Assembly: GCA_052390415.1 (NCBI GenBank)
Contig: JBQTGY010000060.1
Span: 1 to 54,310 of the forward strand
Direction of reading: 5' to 3'
Length of the DNA: 54,310 nucleotides
Source of the DNA: JANNWF01 sp052390415
GTDB lineage: Bacteria; Pseudomonadota; Gammaproteobacteria; Xanthomonadales; Xanthomonadaceae
Each line of letters starts with the position of its first letter. The stretch's first letter is position 1. A program made the position numbers and the translations under genes. Below are positions 26,201 through 35,280 of the stretch, piece by piece. The notes under the pieces were generated by a model, which was not told where the DNA came from, did not search any database, and saw nothing but the letters and a program-made list of their open reading frames with translations.

Positions 26201-27401
26201 TGGCAACCATCAAGCGCGCCGACAGGTTCACGATGTCGCCGATCATGGTGTATTCGCGACGCCGGACATTACCGATGACACCGCAAAAGGCGCGGCCGGT
26301 GGTGACGCCGATGGAGGGTGTCACGTCCATTCGCAGCATCAGTTCGTGCATTTCCAGCGCCAGCAACAGGCCTCGCCGTGGGTCGTCTTCGTGCGACAGC
26401 GGCGGCATGCCCAGCACCGCCACCAACGACAGACCTTTGTCGTCCACGCTGATCTTGTTGACGCTGCCCTCCACTCGATAGATCAGTTGCTGCATCCGGG
26501 TCATCAGTTCCTGGGTGTGCAGCAGACCTCCCTCGCTGGTGTGACCGGGCAGGGTCACGAAGATCACCGTGATCTTGCGCATTTCGGCCAGCCAGTCGCC
26601 CTGGCCCGAACCGAGGCGTGCACGGATGGCGTATGGCACGAACGTCCACGCCGCCTGCGCGGCCGCTTCGCTCAGTGCTGGCAATAGCATCGACGCGAGG
26701 ACCGGTTGACTATTCGTGCTCAGCAGCCGCATGACGCCGCCGCCGGCCGGTTCAGCAGTGGCATCGCTCGCGATCAACTGCCACACCCATGGCGACAACA
26801 CGACCCAACCTGGCGTGCATTTGCCTGCGGCATCACCGGCGTCGAGCAAGGGTGCACCCGAGACCACCATCTCCCAGCGCCGACGCACGCCGCCCAGAAA
26901 TGCGCACGCAAGCTTGCCCTGCGCCACCGCCACCTTGAGCGAAAGTGTCAGGCCTTCTTCGGCGTCTTTCTCGGCAGCAACCGCCTGCTGCACGGCCAGC
27001 CCACAGGCTGCGGCGCGCAGCACCGCTTCGCGGCGGCTGGCCGCGTCGTCTGCCATCTCGCTGGCCTCGGTGAAATGCACCACCAACGCATCGCCGGCGA
27101 ACTTCAGAACGTCGCCACCGTGCGCAACGATCACTTCGATCAAGCTGCCGAAATAGGCATTGAGTCGGCGCACCAACAGCTCGATGCCGGCGGGCCCGCG
27201 TGCGACGAGGCGCTCGGTCAGCGCGGTGAAGCCGGAGATGTCGGCGAACATCAGGGCACCGTGCAGGGTGTCGACCCGGGCCTCCTGCAAGCCTCCGCCA
27301 AGCTCGGCCATGCGCTGCAGCACGACCATCGGCACATAACTTGCCAGCGCCGCATCGGCGGCGCGTTCTTGCATCGGAGCAAGAGCCGCTTCAGATGTCA
27401 T
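23286..27401 (-). CDS. Soluble-adenylyl-cyclase-like protein: tandem class III cyclase domains, AAA-type NTPase, TPR tail
   Basis: This 1371-residue protein has two class III nucleotide cyclase domains at about residues 45-210 and 283-420. The first keeps the metal Asp residues (Asp54 in FADISGFTAL, Asp104 in LKFAGDALVV) and the substrate Lys100. The second keeps the N-x3-R pair in VNLSARL and resembles C2 of mammalian soluble adenylyl cyclase (NKISVDDKG). Together they should form one active intramolecular site. A STAND/AAA-type NTPase follows (Walker A DPGIGKS near 488, Walker B LLILIDDAQW), and then a long helical TPR-like region to the C-terminus. No membrane segment is seen. It probably makes cAMP in the cytosol in response to an unknown cue, bicarbonate being the cue for mammalian relatives. 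The nearest neighbours give no clue. Confidence 0.88.
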   Translation of the reverse strand: MTSEAALAPMQERAADAALASYVPMVVLQRMAELGGGLQEARVDTLHGALMFADISGFTALTERLVARGPAGIELLVRRLNAYFGSLIEVIVAHGGDVLKFAGDALVVHFTEASEMADDAASRREAVLRAAACGLAVQQAVAAEKDAEEGLTLSLKVAVAQGKLACAFLGGVRRRWEMVVSGAPLLDAGDAAGKCTPGWVVLSPWVWQLIASDATAEPAGGGVMRLLSTNSQPVLASMLLPALSEAAAQAAWTFVPYAIRARLGSGQGDWLAEMRKITVIFVTLPGHTSEGGLLHTQELMTRMQQLIYRVEGSVNKISVDDKGLSLVAVLGMPPLSHEDDPRRGLLLALEMHELMLRMDVTPSIGVTTGRAFCGVIGNVRRREYTMIGDIVNLSARLMVASAGEVLCDQATRDGALDHFEFEPTAPLALKGKAAPVLVYRPARRSTRRLQASNRFIGRAADCAEFEHALQRLVDGESAAYLIESDPGIGKSRLLAEVNALAAERGLRRLQGEADSIDRESAYVAWRGLLADLLGLEGVTASGVLTPAGLARLDEIPGRRARAPLLNAILPLGIAETEVTQLLEGEARAAALRDLIVELLADETPLLILIDDAQWLDSASWALLMAVVREVQPLLLVAATRPVKEAEQTPELRELLRHANTRQLRLEGLTHAETAELIHSRLDVDHASEALLRFVADRTQGNAFFIEQLLPALRDAQLIEIQDRRCTIRAGVDLATEANLPDTVEGAITQRIDHLDPTEQLSLKVASVVGRAFGVSVINAIFPIEHLRGQLRPYLDALARHGLTSLDGTAADDGYLFRQILTQEVAYNLMLLSQRQALHLAVADWYEANFADCSPFYAVIAHHLVQAGSAARAIGYLIHAGDQALATFACVEAASLFGEAISLAATRPEIADARRTAHCHLQMGHANYLLGRLEQGTADLRRGLALSGSAVPVARIGKLWGVLSGYAEQQFWRRFPDRRRAASPQQQQALCALAHAYRDLCTCHYIRSEILDLVFCGLRSVNCAERLGPSPELAEALAIMSFIASVAGRQQLAAECFARASALLPQMLDPARRANMLVGLAVYSSTRCGWEEVITRGEEVIQLAQSISNWRLLQNGLYAVARAASRLGRLRLSYRTYERLEQLGRRVDNGQAVAWGLSGMLQSQLVSQRDRWEQRMDAVRALLLAEAGRGHLSGTDEAFCAGGIALALQRLGRLDQAELEAYTTGDIILATDAVATHMLDPLAWVCDIHLARWKQLGDEAGQRRRRLRQLGAVLRRFSRKYTFAPPIALRIRGECRCLEGRSGKGLADLRAALADAMTKDMNCEVARCHHALAEHLPPNCVTEADHFAQAQALYRRLDMCADLARLEQLSSG

Positions 27402-27882
27402 TCTGGAAACCGCAGTTGACCGCTCGCAAACGTCTCGAAGCGCACGGCGCGCATCAGGTTCTGATCTTCGTTCGACTCACCCGTCAGGTGACCACCGCCA
27501 CGCATCCGATTGCACGCTTGGGAAGCCATCTGACTTTGTCTCTCCTCGTTGCAGGTGTTCATCCCCGGATCAAGTCCGGGGCGGGCTCTGCGCCTCGTCG
27601 TTTCGCGTCAGATGGCCTACCAAACGCAGACTCGGGCACGTCCAACCGCAGTTTCCAGAATCATTCCCGCGCCGCAGCAAGGTCGGATCAAGCTTAGGCT
27701 TTCGACCGTACAGCGTCGAGCATGCGGCTTTTGACCGCTTCCGCGCGGCCGCGTGCACCTGCACGCGGGATACTCGTGGGATACGGCGAGCCGCACGCTC
27801 TCTTCACCGCAACCGCATCGCCAATCCGCTTGTCGCCACGATCATGCTGGGCCATGCTCGCGGCCTTCTCCTGCCGTTGGAT
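27402..27882. other. Divergent gap with an inverted 21-bp motif and a palindrome
   Basis: This gap separates the cyclase (minus) and amidohydrolase (plus) genes. The motif CAACYGCRGTTTCCAGAAT appears twice in opposite orientation, at 27398-27418 (minus, covering the cyclase start) and 27643-27663 (plus). A palindrome CCCCGGATCAAGTCCGGGG lies at 27562-27580 and resembles another dispersed repeat. No gene is supported. Confidence 0.5.
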
Positions 27883-29286
27883 ATGTCGATGAGACTCCAC
27901 CTGATTGCTCGCCTGACGCTCGCCGCCGCTGCGCTCGTGACCGGCGTTGCGCACGGCGATGCCTGGCAATCCACTTACGCGCCCGCCGCCAGCACACCCA
28001 CCCTGATCCGCGGCGGCACCGTGCTGGATGGCGATGGCGGGCGGATGGAGAACGCCGACGTGCTGCTGCGTGACGGCAAGGTGGTGGCGATCGGCCAGAA
28101 CCTCGATGCCGGCGACGCGTTGATAATCGATGCCAAAGGCCGCTGGGTCACCCCGGGTCTGATCGACGTGCACTCGCATCTCGGTGTGTATTCCAGCCCC
28201 GGCATGGAGGCGCATTCCGACGGCAATGAGATGGTCGAACCCGTCACCGCTGGCGTCTGGGCCGAACATGCCGTGTGGCCGCAGGACCCGGGCTTTGCGG
28301 CCGCGCTAGCCGGCGGTGTCACTACGCTGCAAGTGTTGCCGGGTTCCGGCAACTTGATCGGCGGGCGTGGTGTGACCCTGCGCAACGTGATCGCCACCAC
28401 CTATCAGGGGATGAAGTTTCCCGGTGCGCCAAACGGGCTGAAGATGGCCTGCGGCGAAAATCCGAAACGCTACTACGGCGCTCAGGGCAAAGCCCCGATG
28501 ACACGCATGGGCAATGTTGCAGGCTATCGACAAGCATTTGCCGATGCCCAAGCCTACCAACGCGGCTGGCAGACCTACGAGCGCGAACAGGCCGCGTTCG
28601 CCAAGGCGGGCAAGCGCAACAAGGACGCCACGCCGCCGGCCGAACCCGCGCGCCAGCTCGGCATGGAAACCCTGGTCGGCGCGATGAACGGCGACATCCT
28701 CGTCCACATCCATTGTTACCGCGCCGACGAGATGGCGATCATGCTCGATCTGGCCAAGGAATTCGGCTTCCGCATCGCTGCCTTCCATCACGGCGTCGAG
28801 GCCTACAAGCTCGCCGACCGCCTGGCTGAAGAAGGCGTCTGCGGCGCGCTGTGGGCCGACTGGTGGGGCTTCAAGATGGAAGCCTATGACGCGATCTGGG
28901 AAAACATTGCCTTCGTCGACCATCCGACCAAGGGCTGTGCGATCGTGCATTCGGATTCGGATGAAGGCATCCAGCGCCTGAATCAGGAAGCCGCCAAGGC
29001 GATGGCGCGCGGTAATCAGGCGGGGCTGTCGATCACACCCGAACGCGCGATTCGCTGGGTCACCTCCAATGCGGCACGCGCGCTGGGCGTTGCCGATCAG
29101 GTTGGCAGCCTGGCCGTCGGCAAACGTGCCGACGTGGTGATCTGGAACCGCGACCCGTTCAGCGTGTATGCGCTCGCCGATCAGGTCTATCTGGACGGCA
29201 CCCGGGTCTACGACCGCGCTGCACCGGCTGAACAGCCGGCGTCCGACTTCATGCTTGGCCAGCCGACCACCGAGGTGTCGCCATGA
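27883..29286 (+). CDS. Exported amidohydrolase (imidazolonepropionase/dihydroorotase-like)
   Basis: This 467-residue protein has a signal peptide (about residues 1-25) and an amidohydrolase-superfamily fold. The composite N-terminal beta domain contains TLIRGGTVLDGDGG. The metal motif TPGLIDVHSHLG has His97 and His99. Further His residues are in DILVHIHCYRADE and AAFHHGVEAY, and the late Asp is in AIVHSDSDEG. It likely hydrolyses an amide or a cyclic or dipeptide-like bond in the periplasm; the substrate is unknown. The start may be this ATG or the one two codons later. Its stop overlaps the next gene (ATGA at 29283-29286), a second amidohydrolase, and the pair probably acts together. Confidence 0.88.
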   Translation: MSMRLHLIARLTLAAAALVTGVAHGDAWQSTYAPAASTPTLIRGGTVLDGDGGRMENADVLLRDGKVVAIGQNLDAGDALIIDAKGRWVTPGLIDVHSHLGVYSSPGMEAHSDGNEMVEPVTAGVWAEHAVWPQDPGFAAALAGGVTTLQVLPGSGNLIGGRGVTLRNVIATTYQGMKFPGAPNGLKMACGENPKRYYGAQGKAPMTRMGNVAGYRQAFADAQAYQRGWQTYEREQAAFAKAGKRNKDATPPAEPARQLGMETLVGAMNGDILVHIHCYRADEMAIMLDLAKEFGFRIAAFHHGVEAYKLADRLAEEGVCGALWADWWGFKMEAYDAIWENIAFVDHPTKGCAIVHSDSDEGIQRLNQEAAKAMARGNQAGLSITPERAIRWVTSNAARALGVADQVGSLAVGKRADVVIWNRDPFSVYALADQVYLDGTRVYDRAAPAEQPASDFMLGQPTTEVSP

Positions 29287-30542
29287 AGGCGCGTATTGCT
29301 TTGCTGTTGGCGATGACCCTGGCCCTGCCAGCCGCGGCCCAAGAGCTGCTGATACGCAACGCCAGCGTGCATACACAGACCAGTGCAGGCACGCTGCAGG
29401 CCAGCGATGTACGCATTCGTGATGGTCGCATTGTCGAGATTGGCAAGGGCCTTGCCGCAGCGGCGGGCGGCCAGGTGATCGAGGCCGATGGCAAGGCGCT
29501 CACCCCCGGCCTGTTCGGTGGCTTGTCCGCGCTGGGGCTGGAGGAAATCAGTCTGGAACCAAGCACCGTTGACAGTGCTTACACGCCGGGCACGGGCGAC
29601 CATCCCACCGCCATCCAGCCGCGGCCCGAGTTTGACGTCGCGCCTGCGTTCAATCCGGAATCGGCGGTCATCGGCGTCAACCGGGTGGAGGGCATCACCT
29701 TCACCCTGCTGGCACCCAACGCCTTGCCGGGCGGCACCATCTTTGCCGGCATCGGCAGCGTGGCTCGCTTGCACGGCCGCGCCGACGCGGTCGCGCCCAG
29801 CAGCCGCACGTTGCTGGTCGACCTCGGTGCTGACAGTGCGACGCTGGCCGGCAACAGTCGCGCGGCGCAGTACATGCTGCTGGCTCAAGCGGTACGCGAG
29901 GCGCGGCCCGATGCCGATATGCGCGATAGCGACTTCGGCCTGCTGACCGCATCCGGTCGTGACGTGCTGGCCGGGTTTCTCAATGGTGGTCGGATGGCTT
30001 TCAAGGTCGACCGCGTCGCCGACATCCGCCAAGCGTTGGTCTTCTGCAAGCGCCACGGCTGCCGTCCGGTGATTGTTGGCGGCGTGGAAGCGTGGCGAGT
30101 GGCGAGCGAACTGGCAGCGGCTAAAGTGCCAGTGGTGTTGGATCCTCTGCAAAACCTGCCGGCGTCGTTCGACCGTCTCGGCGCGAGCATGGAAAACGCC
30201 GCGCGCCTGCACGCTGCCGGCGTACCCATCGCCTTCACCAACGCCAACGACGGCACCCACAACGCGCGCAAACTGCGCCAATCCGCCGGCAACGCGGTGG
30301 CTCACGGCTTGCCTTGGGACGCCGCTCTAGGCGCACTGACCAGCGGCCCGGCCGAGATCTTTGGCGTCGGCGCGTCGCTGGGCCGCATCGCCGTCGGTCA
30401 TCAGGCCGATCTGGTGCTGTGGTCGGGCGATCCGCTGGAGGTCACCAGCCACGCCAGCCAGGTCTGGATCGGCGGCGTGGCGCAACCGACCCGCTCACGC
30501 CAGACCGAGTTGCGCGACCGCTATCATCCGACCGCGCGTTGA
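29283..30542 (+). CDS. Exported amidohydrolase-like protein lacking the HxH motif
   Basis: This 419-residue protein has a signal peptide (MKARIALLLAMTLALPAAA) and the same fold as its upstream partner (LLIRNASVHTQ, a C-terminal GRIAVGHQADLVLWSGDPLE). Where the partner reads TPGLIDVHSH this one reads TPGLFGGLSALG, so both first metal-ligand His residues are missing. Other His-bearing segments are also poor. It may be catalytically altered, or be a non-catalytic partner of the upstream enzyme. The four-base overlap argues for a fixed stoichiometry. It ends four bases from a convergent gene. Confidence 0.85.
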   Translation: MKARIALLLAMTLALPAAAQELLIRNASVHTQTSAGTLQASDVRIRDGRIVEIGKGLAAAAGGQVIEADGKALTPGLFGGLSALGLEEISLEPSTVDSAYTPGTGDHPTAIQPRPEFDVAPAFNPESAVIGVNRVEGITFTLLAPNALPGGTIFAGIGSVARLHGRADAVAPSSRTLLVDLGADSATLAGNSRAAQYMLLAQAVREARPDADMRDSDFGLLTASGRDVLAGFLNGGRMAFKVDRVADIRQALVFCKRHGCRPVIVGGVEAWRVASELAAAKVPVVLDPLQNLPASFDRLGASMENAARLHAAGVPIAFTNANDGTHNARKLRQSAGNAVAHGLPWDAALGALTSGPAEIFGVGASLGRIAVGHQADLVLWSGDPLEVTSHASQVWIGGVAQPTRSRQTELRDRYHPTAR

Positions 30543-30546
30543 CGAA

Positions 30547-31332
30547 TCAATCGACACTCTGAGAACGCGCGCGGCGAGTCGCGCGCCGCCACAGGAAACG
30601 CCAGAACAAGGCCAGCGGAAAGGCGACCACCAGCAACGGGATGCAATAGGCGAGGTAGCCGATCACGTCGACCACACCGTCCAGCGCGGTGTCGATCGAC
30701 TCGGTGAATGCCTCGCTCAAGCGAGTGAAGCGTGACGTTTCGAACGGCGAGTTGAATTTCAGCGTCAGCAGATTGGATTCCAGCCGGCGCGTTTGATTGG
30801 CTTCGTTGCGTTGCTGACCTTGCAGCTCGGCTTCGACGCTGGCGAGTTCGCGTGCAATGGTCAGCATGTCGCTGACGGAAAGGTCCTCGCGGTCCTGAAA
30901 CTGCAGCAATTTTTCCCGATGCAGGGTCAACCGATGCAGCTGCGCGCTGGTATCGGCGACCGCTTCAGCCAGATCTTCGGCGCGAGTTTCACGCGATCCA
31001 ACCGTTCCCCCTTCTCCGGCCAGCACGGTCAGCGGCTCAACCGCCGCCGGCAGCAGGCGAACCGTCAGCGCACCCCGCGGATGCTCGCCCGCGTTCTGCT
31101 CGACACTGAGCAAGCTGCAAGCACCAAAGCGCTCATCCAGACAGGCGGCGCGAACGGCGTCCATACGCGCTGCAAGCACTTCGCGCGGCAGCGTGATTTC
31201 GATGCTGTGTTCGTAGGCGAGACTGCTGCCGGGTTTGCCCTGTTCGCCGCTCAGGCTGGATGAGGACTCGAGACCGCTCTTCTTCGCGCAACCGACAAAC
31301 AGAAGGCAGAGCACCACCATCAACACACGCAT
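30547..31332 (-). CDS. DUF4349 lipoprotein
   Basis: This 261-residue protein begins with a lipoprotein signal (MRVLMVVLCLLFVGC). It carries a DUF4349 domain with a long coiled-coil (about residues 130-185, ELASVEAELQGQQRNEANQ) and ends in one transmembrane helix (IGYLAYCIPLLVVAFPLALF) with a basic tail. It is probably attached to the membrane at both ends. Function is unknown. The ATG at 31332 is chosen over one three codons upstream because it starts the signal peptide. It lies 235 bases downstream of the malic enzyme gene. Confidence 0.85.
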   Translation of the reverse strand: MRVLMVVLCLLFVGCAKKSGLESSSSLSGEQGKPGSSLAYEHSIEITLPREVLAARMDAVRAACLDERFGACSLLSVEQNAGEHPRGALTVRLLPAAVEPLTVLAGEGGTVGSRETRAEDLAEAVADTSAQLHRLTLHREKLLQFQDREDLSVSDMLTIARELASVEAELQGQQRNEANQTRRLESNLLTLKFNSPFETSRFTRLSEAFTESIDTALDGVVDVIGYLAYCIPLLVVAFPLALFWRFLWRRATRRARSQSVD

Positions 31333-31567
31333 CGGGACCATCGCTTCGGCTCGCCTTTGAAGAAGCCGTAGTGTCGCTAAATCAAATGCGGATAAACGTG
31401 GGCCACACGCAAGACGTGCAACGGCGATTCAGATTTCCGATCCAATCGGGATTGCGGTCGCTTCTGGCTACACGTCTTTGGAACGGTGGGCTCTGAGCAG
31501 CTCCTGTTTGCTCCGCGACAGCAGAACGGCAACGGCGCTCTGAGGGCTTCTACAACCACATAGCGGC

Positions 31568-33265
31568 TCAGCGTGTCCGCCGATACGGCCGATACACCGG
31601 CTCCCACACCAAGGTCTCAATGCGTTGCCGCATCGTGGCTTCGTCGCAGGCATCGGCGACGCCATCGAGTTGAGCTTGACGGGCAACTTCCACAGCGACC
31701 TGGATCGCGACAGCGCGCAACTGGTCAACCGGCGGCAACAGGCGTTTGAGAGGATCGTGTTTGGCCGGCGACAGCTCGGCCAGCGCCTTGCCCGCGGCCA
31801 TGAACATGCTGTCGGTGACCCGGCGGGCGTTGACCGCGAGCACGGCGAGGCCGACGCCAGGAAAAATGTAGGAGTTGTTGGTCTGATTGACCGGGAGCAA
31901 TTGGCCATTCCACGCCACCGGCGCAAACGGGCTGCCGGTGCCGATCAAGGCGCGACCTTCGGTCCAGGCGACCAGATCGTCCGGCTTGGCTTCGCTGCGT
32001 GAGGTGGGATTGGACAGTGGGAAAATGATGGGGCGCGCGGTGTGTTGTGCCATCGTCCTGATCGCGGCTTCAGTGAACGCACCGGCTTGGCCGGATACGC
32101 CGATCAGTGCCGTGGGCTTGGCGTTGTTCATCACATCCAACAAATCGATCTTGCCAGAAGCCTGCAACTGCCAGCCGCTGACCGCCGACTGGCGTTGCGC
32201 GAAAGCCGCACGATCACCGCTGACTTCGCGCAAGCCGTGAGCGACCAGGCCCTTGCTGTCGATCACGTAGAAGCGCGCACGTGCGTCAGCATCACTCAAT
32301 CCCACCGCACGCATCGCATTCACCAACAAGCCGGCAATACCGCTGCCCGCCGCACCCGCACCGACGATGGCGATGCGTTGTTCGATCAGGGGCACACCGG
32401 TGACCTGGATCGCCGCCATCAGGGTGCCGAATGCCACCGCAGCGGTGCCCTGGATGTCGTCATTGAAGGTGCACAAGCGGTCGCGATAACGCTCCAGCAG
32501 ACGACCGGCGTTGCTGCCGGCAAAGTCTTCCCATTGCAGCAATACATTCGGAAAGCGCTCATTCACCGCGGTGATGAACTCTTCGACGAAATCGTCGTAG
32601 TCAGGACCGCAGATGCGGGGATTACGCCAGCCCACATACAACGGATTGTCGAGGCGCTCCTGATTGTTGGTGCCGAGGTCCAGCATGATCGGCAAGGTCG
32701 CCTCTGGATGGATACCGGCGCAAGCGGTGTACAGCGACAACTTGCCGATCGAGATGCCCATGCCGCCCGCACCTTGATCGCCTAGTCCCAGGATCCGCTC
32801 ACCATCGCTGACCACGATCACGCGTACGCGATCAAAACGCGCATCGGACAAAATCTCGCGAATGCGATGCTTGTTCGGATAACTCAGAAACAGTCCTCGC
32901 GGCTTGCGCCAGATCTCCGAAAAACGCTGACAGCCCTCGCCCACCGTCGGCGTGTATACCAGCGGCAACAGCTCTTCGATGTTGCCCACCAGCAAGGCGT
33001 AAAACAGCGTCTCGTTGGCGTCCTGCAGATCGCGCAGAAAGGCATAACGCTCGAAATCGGTGGCAAAACTGCGCAGTACCTTCAGCCGCCGCGTCACTTG
33101 TTCGGTCAAGGTGCCCACGTTCGGCGGCAATATCCCGTGCAAGCCGAACTCGTGGCGCTCGTCCTCGGTAAACGCGGTGCCTTTGTTGAGCAAAGGCTGG
33201 TTGATCAGATCCACCCCATACAGATGGGTGGCGATGGTTTGCTCGCCACGGTCAGTCGCTGTCAT
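31568..33265 (-). CDS. maeA: NAD-dependent malic enzyme
   Basis: This 565-residue cytosolic enzyme oxidatively decarboxylates malate to pyruvate with NAD. It has the malic-enzyme N-terminal domain (PLLNKGTAFTEDER, VYTPTVGEGCQRFS), the signature FNDDIQGTAAVAFG, the dinucleotide-binding IVGAGAAGSGIAGLL, and the later FPLSNPTSRSE. Length and order match the MaeA/SfcA group. It is unlinked in function to the MoxR cluster upstream, from which a 104-base gap separates it. Confidence 0.95.
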   Translation of the reverse strand: MTATDRGEQTIATHLYGVDLINQPLLNKGTAFTEDERHEFGLHGILPPNVGTLTEQVTRRLKVLRSFATDFERYAFLRDLQDANETLFYALLVGNIEELLPLVYTPTVGEGCQRFSEIWRKPRGLFLSYPNKHRIREILSDARFDRVRVIVVSDGERILGLGDQGAGGMGISIGKLSLYTACAGIHPEATLPIMLDLGTNNQERLDNPLYVGWRNPRICGPDYDDFVEEFITAVNERFPNVLLQWEDFAGSNAGRLLERYRDRLCTFNDDIQGTAAVAFGTLMAAIQVTGVPLIEQRIAIVGAGAAGSGIAGLLVNAMRAVGLSDADARARFYVIDSKGLVAHGLREVSGDRAAFAQRQSAVSGWQLQASGKIDLLDVMNNAKPTALIGVSGQAGAFTEAAIRTMAQHTARPIIFPLSNPTSRSEAKPDDLVAWTEGRALIGTGSPFAPVAWNGQLLPVNQTNNSYIFPGVGLAVLAVNARRVTDSMFMAAGKALAELSPAKHDPLKRLLPPVDQLRAVAIQVAVEVARQAQLDGVADACDEATMRQRIETLVWEPVYRPYRRTR

Positions 33266-33369
33266 GCGTGATCTCCCCCAAGATCGAAATGGATGTTGTC
33301 CCTGCGCACGATACGCTGAGCCGTGCTGGTGGCAAACGTTGCGCCGAGATTTCGCGCCTCAAGCCGCTC

Positions 33370-35274
33370 CTACAAACGCTGTTGCAGCCTCTGCCGTGCT
33401 CGTCGCTCCAGCCACCAAAGCGTGCCCATCAGCATCAACCAGAGCAGGCACAGCAGGCGACGCCAGAACTCACCGTCGTTTTGCACGCCCTTCGGCGGTA
33501 GCTCGCGGTGGACCAATCGGGCGGTTGCGACTTCGGTTTGCCGCGTCAGCACGCTCTCAATCGCGGTGGAATCAAACACGTAGAACGCAGTGCCCGGCTT
33601 GTCGGCATCGGCAGCTGCTTCGTCAGATTGTTCAGCTGGGGCGGCACGATCGGCGTTGGCAGCAAGTGCCGATGTCTGAGTTGGCGAATCCACAATCACC
33701 CGATGCCAGCCGGCCTCGGCTGGCCAGAACGCAGCACAGTGGGCGGCAGCCGGATCGCGCAACAGCGGCTTGCGTGTGGCATCCGGCAACTGCACCTGCA
33801 AGCTTTCGCCCTCTCCGCAAATCACTGTGCGTTGGCCAATCACCGCGGTTTCAGTGACCTTGATCGCTGGCTCGGCGCGCGCGCGCGCAAGCTCGGCAAA
33901 CACGGTCGACCACAACGTGGCATGGCGTGCATGCTCGCCGCGGGTGGCCAAGCGAAAGCTGTCGGTCAGTGCGAGGACGCCGATGCGGCCAATTCCCAGC
34001 GGCATGCGAATGGCCAACGGCTGCGCTTTTGCCCCCTGCAGCATGACGACGTGATGATTGCCACTCGTCTTGAAGGGCCAAGCGTGCAGCCGCTCACCCG
34101 CCACGGGCGCCACGCCATCATCCAGACTGACCGCTCGCGGCGCATTGGCGGTCAATTCAAACGCCAGACCCAACGCACGCCACTCCGCTTGAATCGCTGC
34201 TGGCACTGGCCCGGTGATTCGGATCAGCACACCCAGCCCATTGCCGACGGCTTCCCGCAGCGCCGCAGACTGCCGCGCAATTTGCGGCCAACTGCGCTCG
34301 TCGACCATCAGCAGGTCGAGTTTGGCGAGCATCGCGGCGTCGATGGCGGTGGGATTACGCGCTTGCACCAGCCCGGGCGCGAGGTTGATGCGACTGTCCA
34401 ACTCAACGCCAGCGTCGCTGGCCCAACGCCGCAGGTATTTCAGTTCGGGCGAGGGCACCGCCGCCAGCAGCAGCGCGCGCACGGGCTTCGTCGCCGCCGC
34501 GTAGATCGGTACGGGCAGCGTTTGCAGGAGGTATGCGTCATCGCCCGCGTCCACGGAAGCGCGCGCGCGCAACCGCAGCGAATACAGCACGGTGCCAACC
34601 GCGCGCGCCGTGCCCAACAATTCAAAACGACCATCGGCGCCGGGTGTCGCGCTGGCTTCCAGACCGTCGGCCAGATCGCGCAATTCGATCAGGCCAACGT
34701 CACCACGCACACGCCCACGCAAGCGCCATGACGCGCCGACATTCACCTGCCTGGGGAAGTCCCATTCGAGCAAGGCCGCGGGTGCATTCGCCGTGGCGGG
34801 TGGCGCGAAGCTCAATTCGCGACTGCCCAAAACGGCGCGGTCATGCGCCTGCAGGCCGTGGCCAAACACGTGCACGTGGGTAATGCCTGGATAACGACGC
34901 AAGGCGGTGGCCAGATCCGGCGCAGATTCGACATCCTCGAAGTCCGATGTCACGCCGCCCAAGGCAATGACCGGCGGCCGTGTGAGGTCTGCGCTTGTCT
35001 CATTGTTTCTCGAATCCCACTCGGCGAGATCATCGCGACTCGCACCCGTCGTGAGCACGATCATGCTGCCGCTGAGCGGCGCGTCGCGCAGCAAGAGGGC
35101 GCCGAGCAAAAGCAGGGCACAAGGCAGTTGCAACGCAAGCAACACGCCGCGCGAAACCCGTGCATTTCGCAGCACCCCCAGCATCGCAATGAAGGATGCC
35201 AACGACAGCAGCGTCAGCACGACCGCGTCGTGGTTCAACAGGGAATCGAATGGCATACCGGAGAAGGCCATCAT
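33370..35274 (-). CDS. Uncharacterised membrane protein of the MoxR-BatA cluster
   Basis: This 634-residue protein has two N-terminal membrane helices (about 17-35 and 42-62), a long periplasmic part, and one C-terminal helix (RLLCLLWLMLMGTLWW) followed by a basic tail. The middle (about 265-440) resembles a Rossmann-like, glutamine-amidotransferase-type domain often found in BatA/DUF58-linked proteins (RALLLAAVPSPELKYLRRW, LLMVDERSW). No catalytic triad is clear. The start could be this ATG, the next codon, or Met7. A repeat pair lies immediately upstream. It is the last gene of the cluster. Confidence 0.75.
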   Translation of the reverse strand: MMAFSGMPFDSLLNHDAVVLTLLSLASFIAMLGVLRNARVSRGVLLALQLPCALLLLGALLLRDAPLSGSMIVLTTGASRDDLAEWDSRNNETSADLTRPPVIALGGVTSDFEDVESAPDLATALRRYPGITHVHVFGHGLQAHDRAVLGSRELSFAPPATANAPAALLEWDFPRQVNVGASWRLRGRVRGDVGLIELRDLADGLEASATPGADGRFELLGTARAVGTVLYSLRLRARASVDAGDDAYLLQTLPVPIYAAATKPVRALLLAAVPSPELKYLRRWASDAGVELDSRINLAPGLVQARNPTAIDAAMLAKLDLLMVDERSWPQIARQSAALREAVGNGLGVLIRITGPVPAAIQAEWRALGLAFELTANAPRAVSLDDGVAPVAGERLHAWPFKTSGNHHVVMLQGAKAQPLAIRMPLGIGRIGVLALTDSFRLATRGEHARHATLWSTVFAELARARAEPAIKVTETAVIGQRTVICGEGESLQVQLPDATRKPLLRDPAAAHCAAFWPAEAGWHRVIVDSPTQTSALAANADRAAPAEQSDEAAADADKPGTAFYVFDSTAIESVLTRQTEVATARLVHRELPPKGVQNDGEFWRRLLCLLWLMLMGTLWWLERRARQRLQQRL

Positions 35275-35280
35275 TCTGGC

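Noticed and set aside
28306..30305. Long minus-strand frames opposite the two amidohydrolases
   Set aside because: Their products lack known domains while the plus-strand products have signal peptides and conserved motifs.
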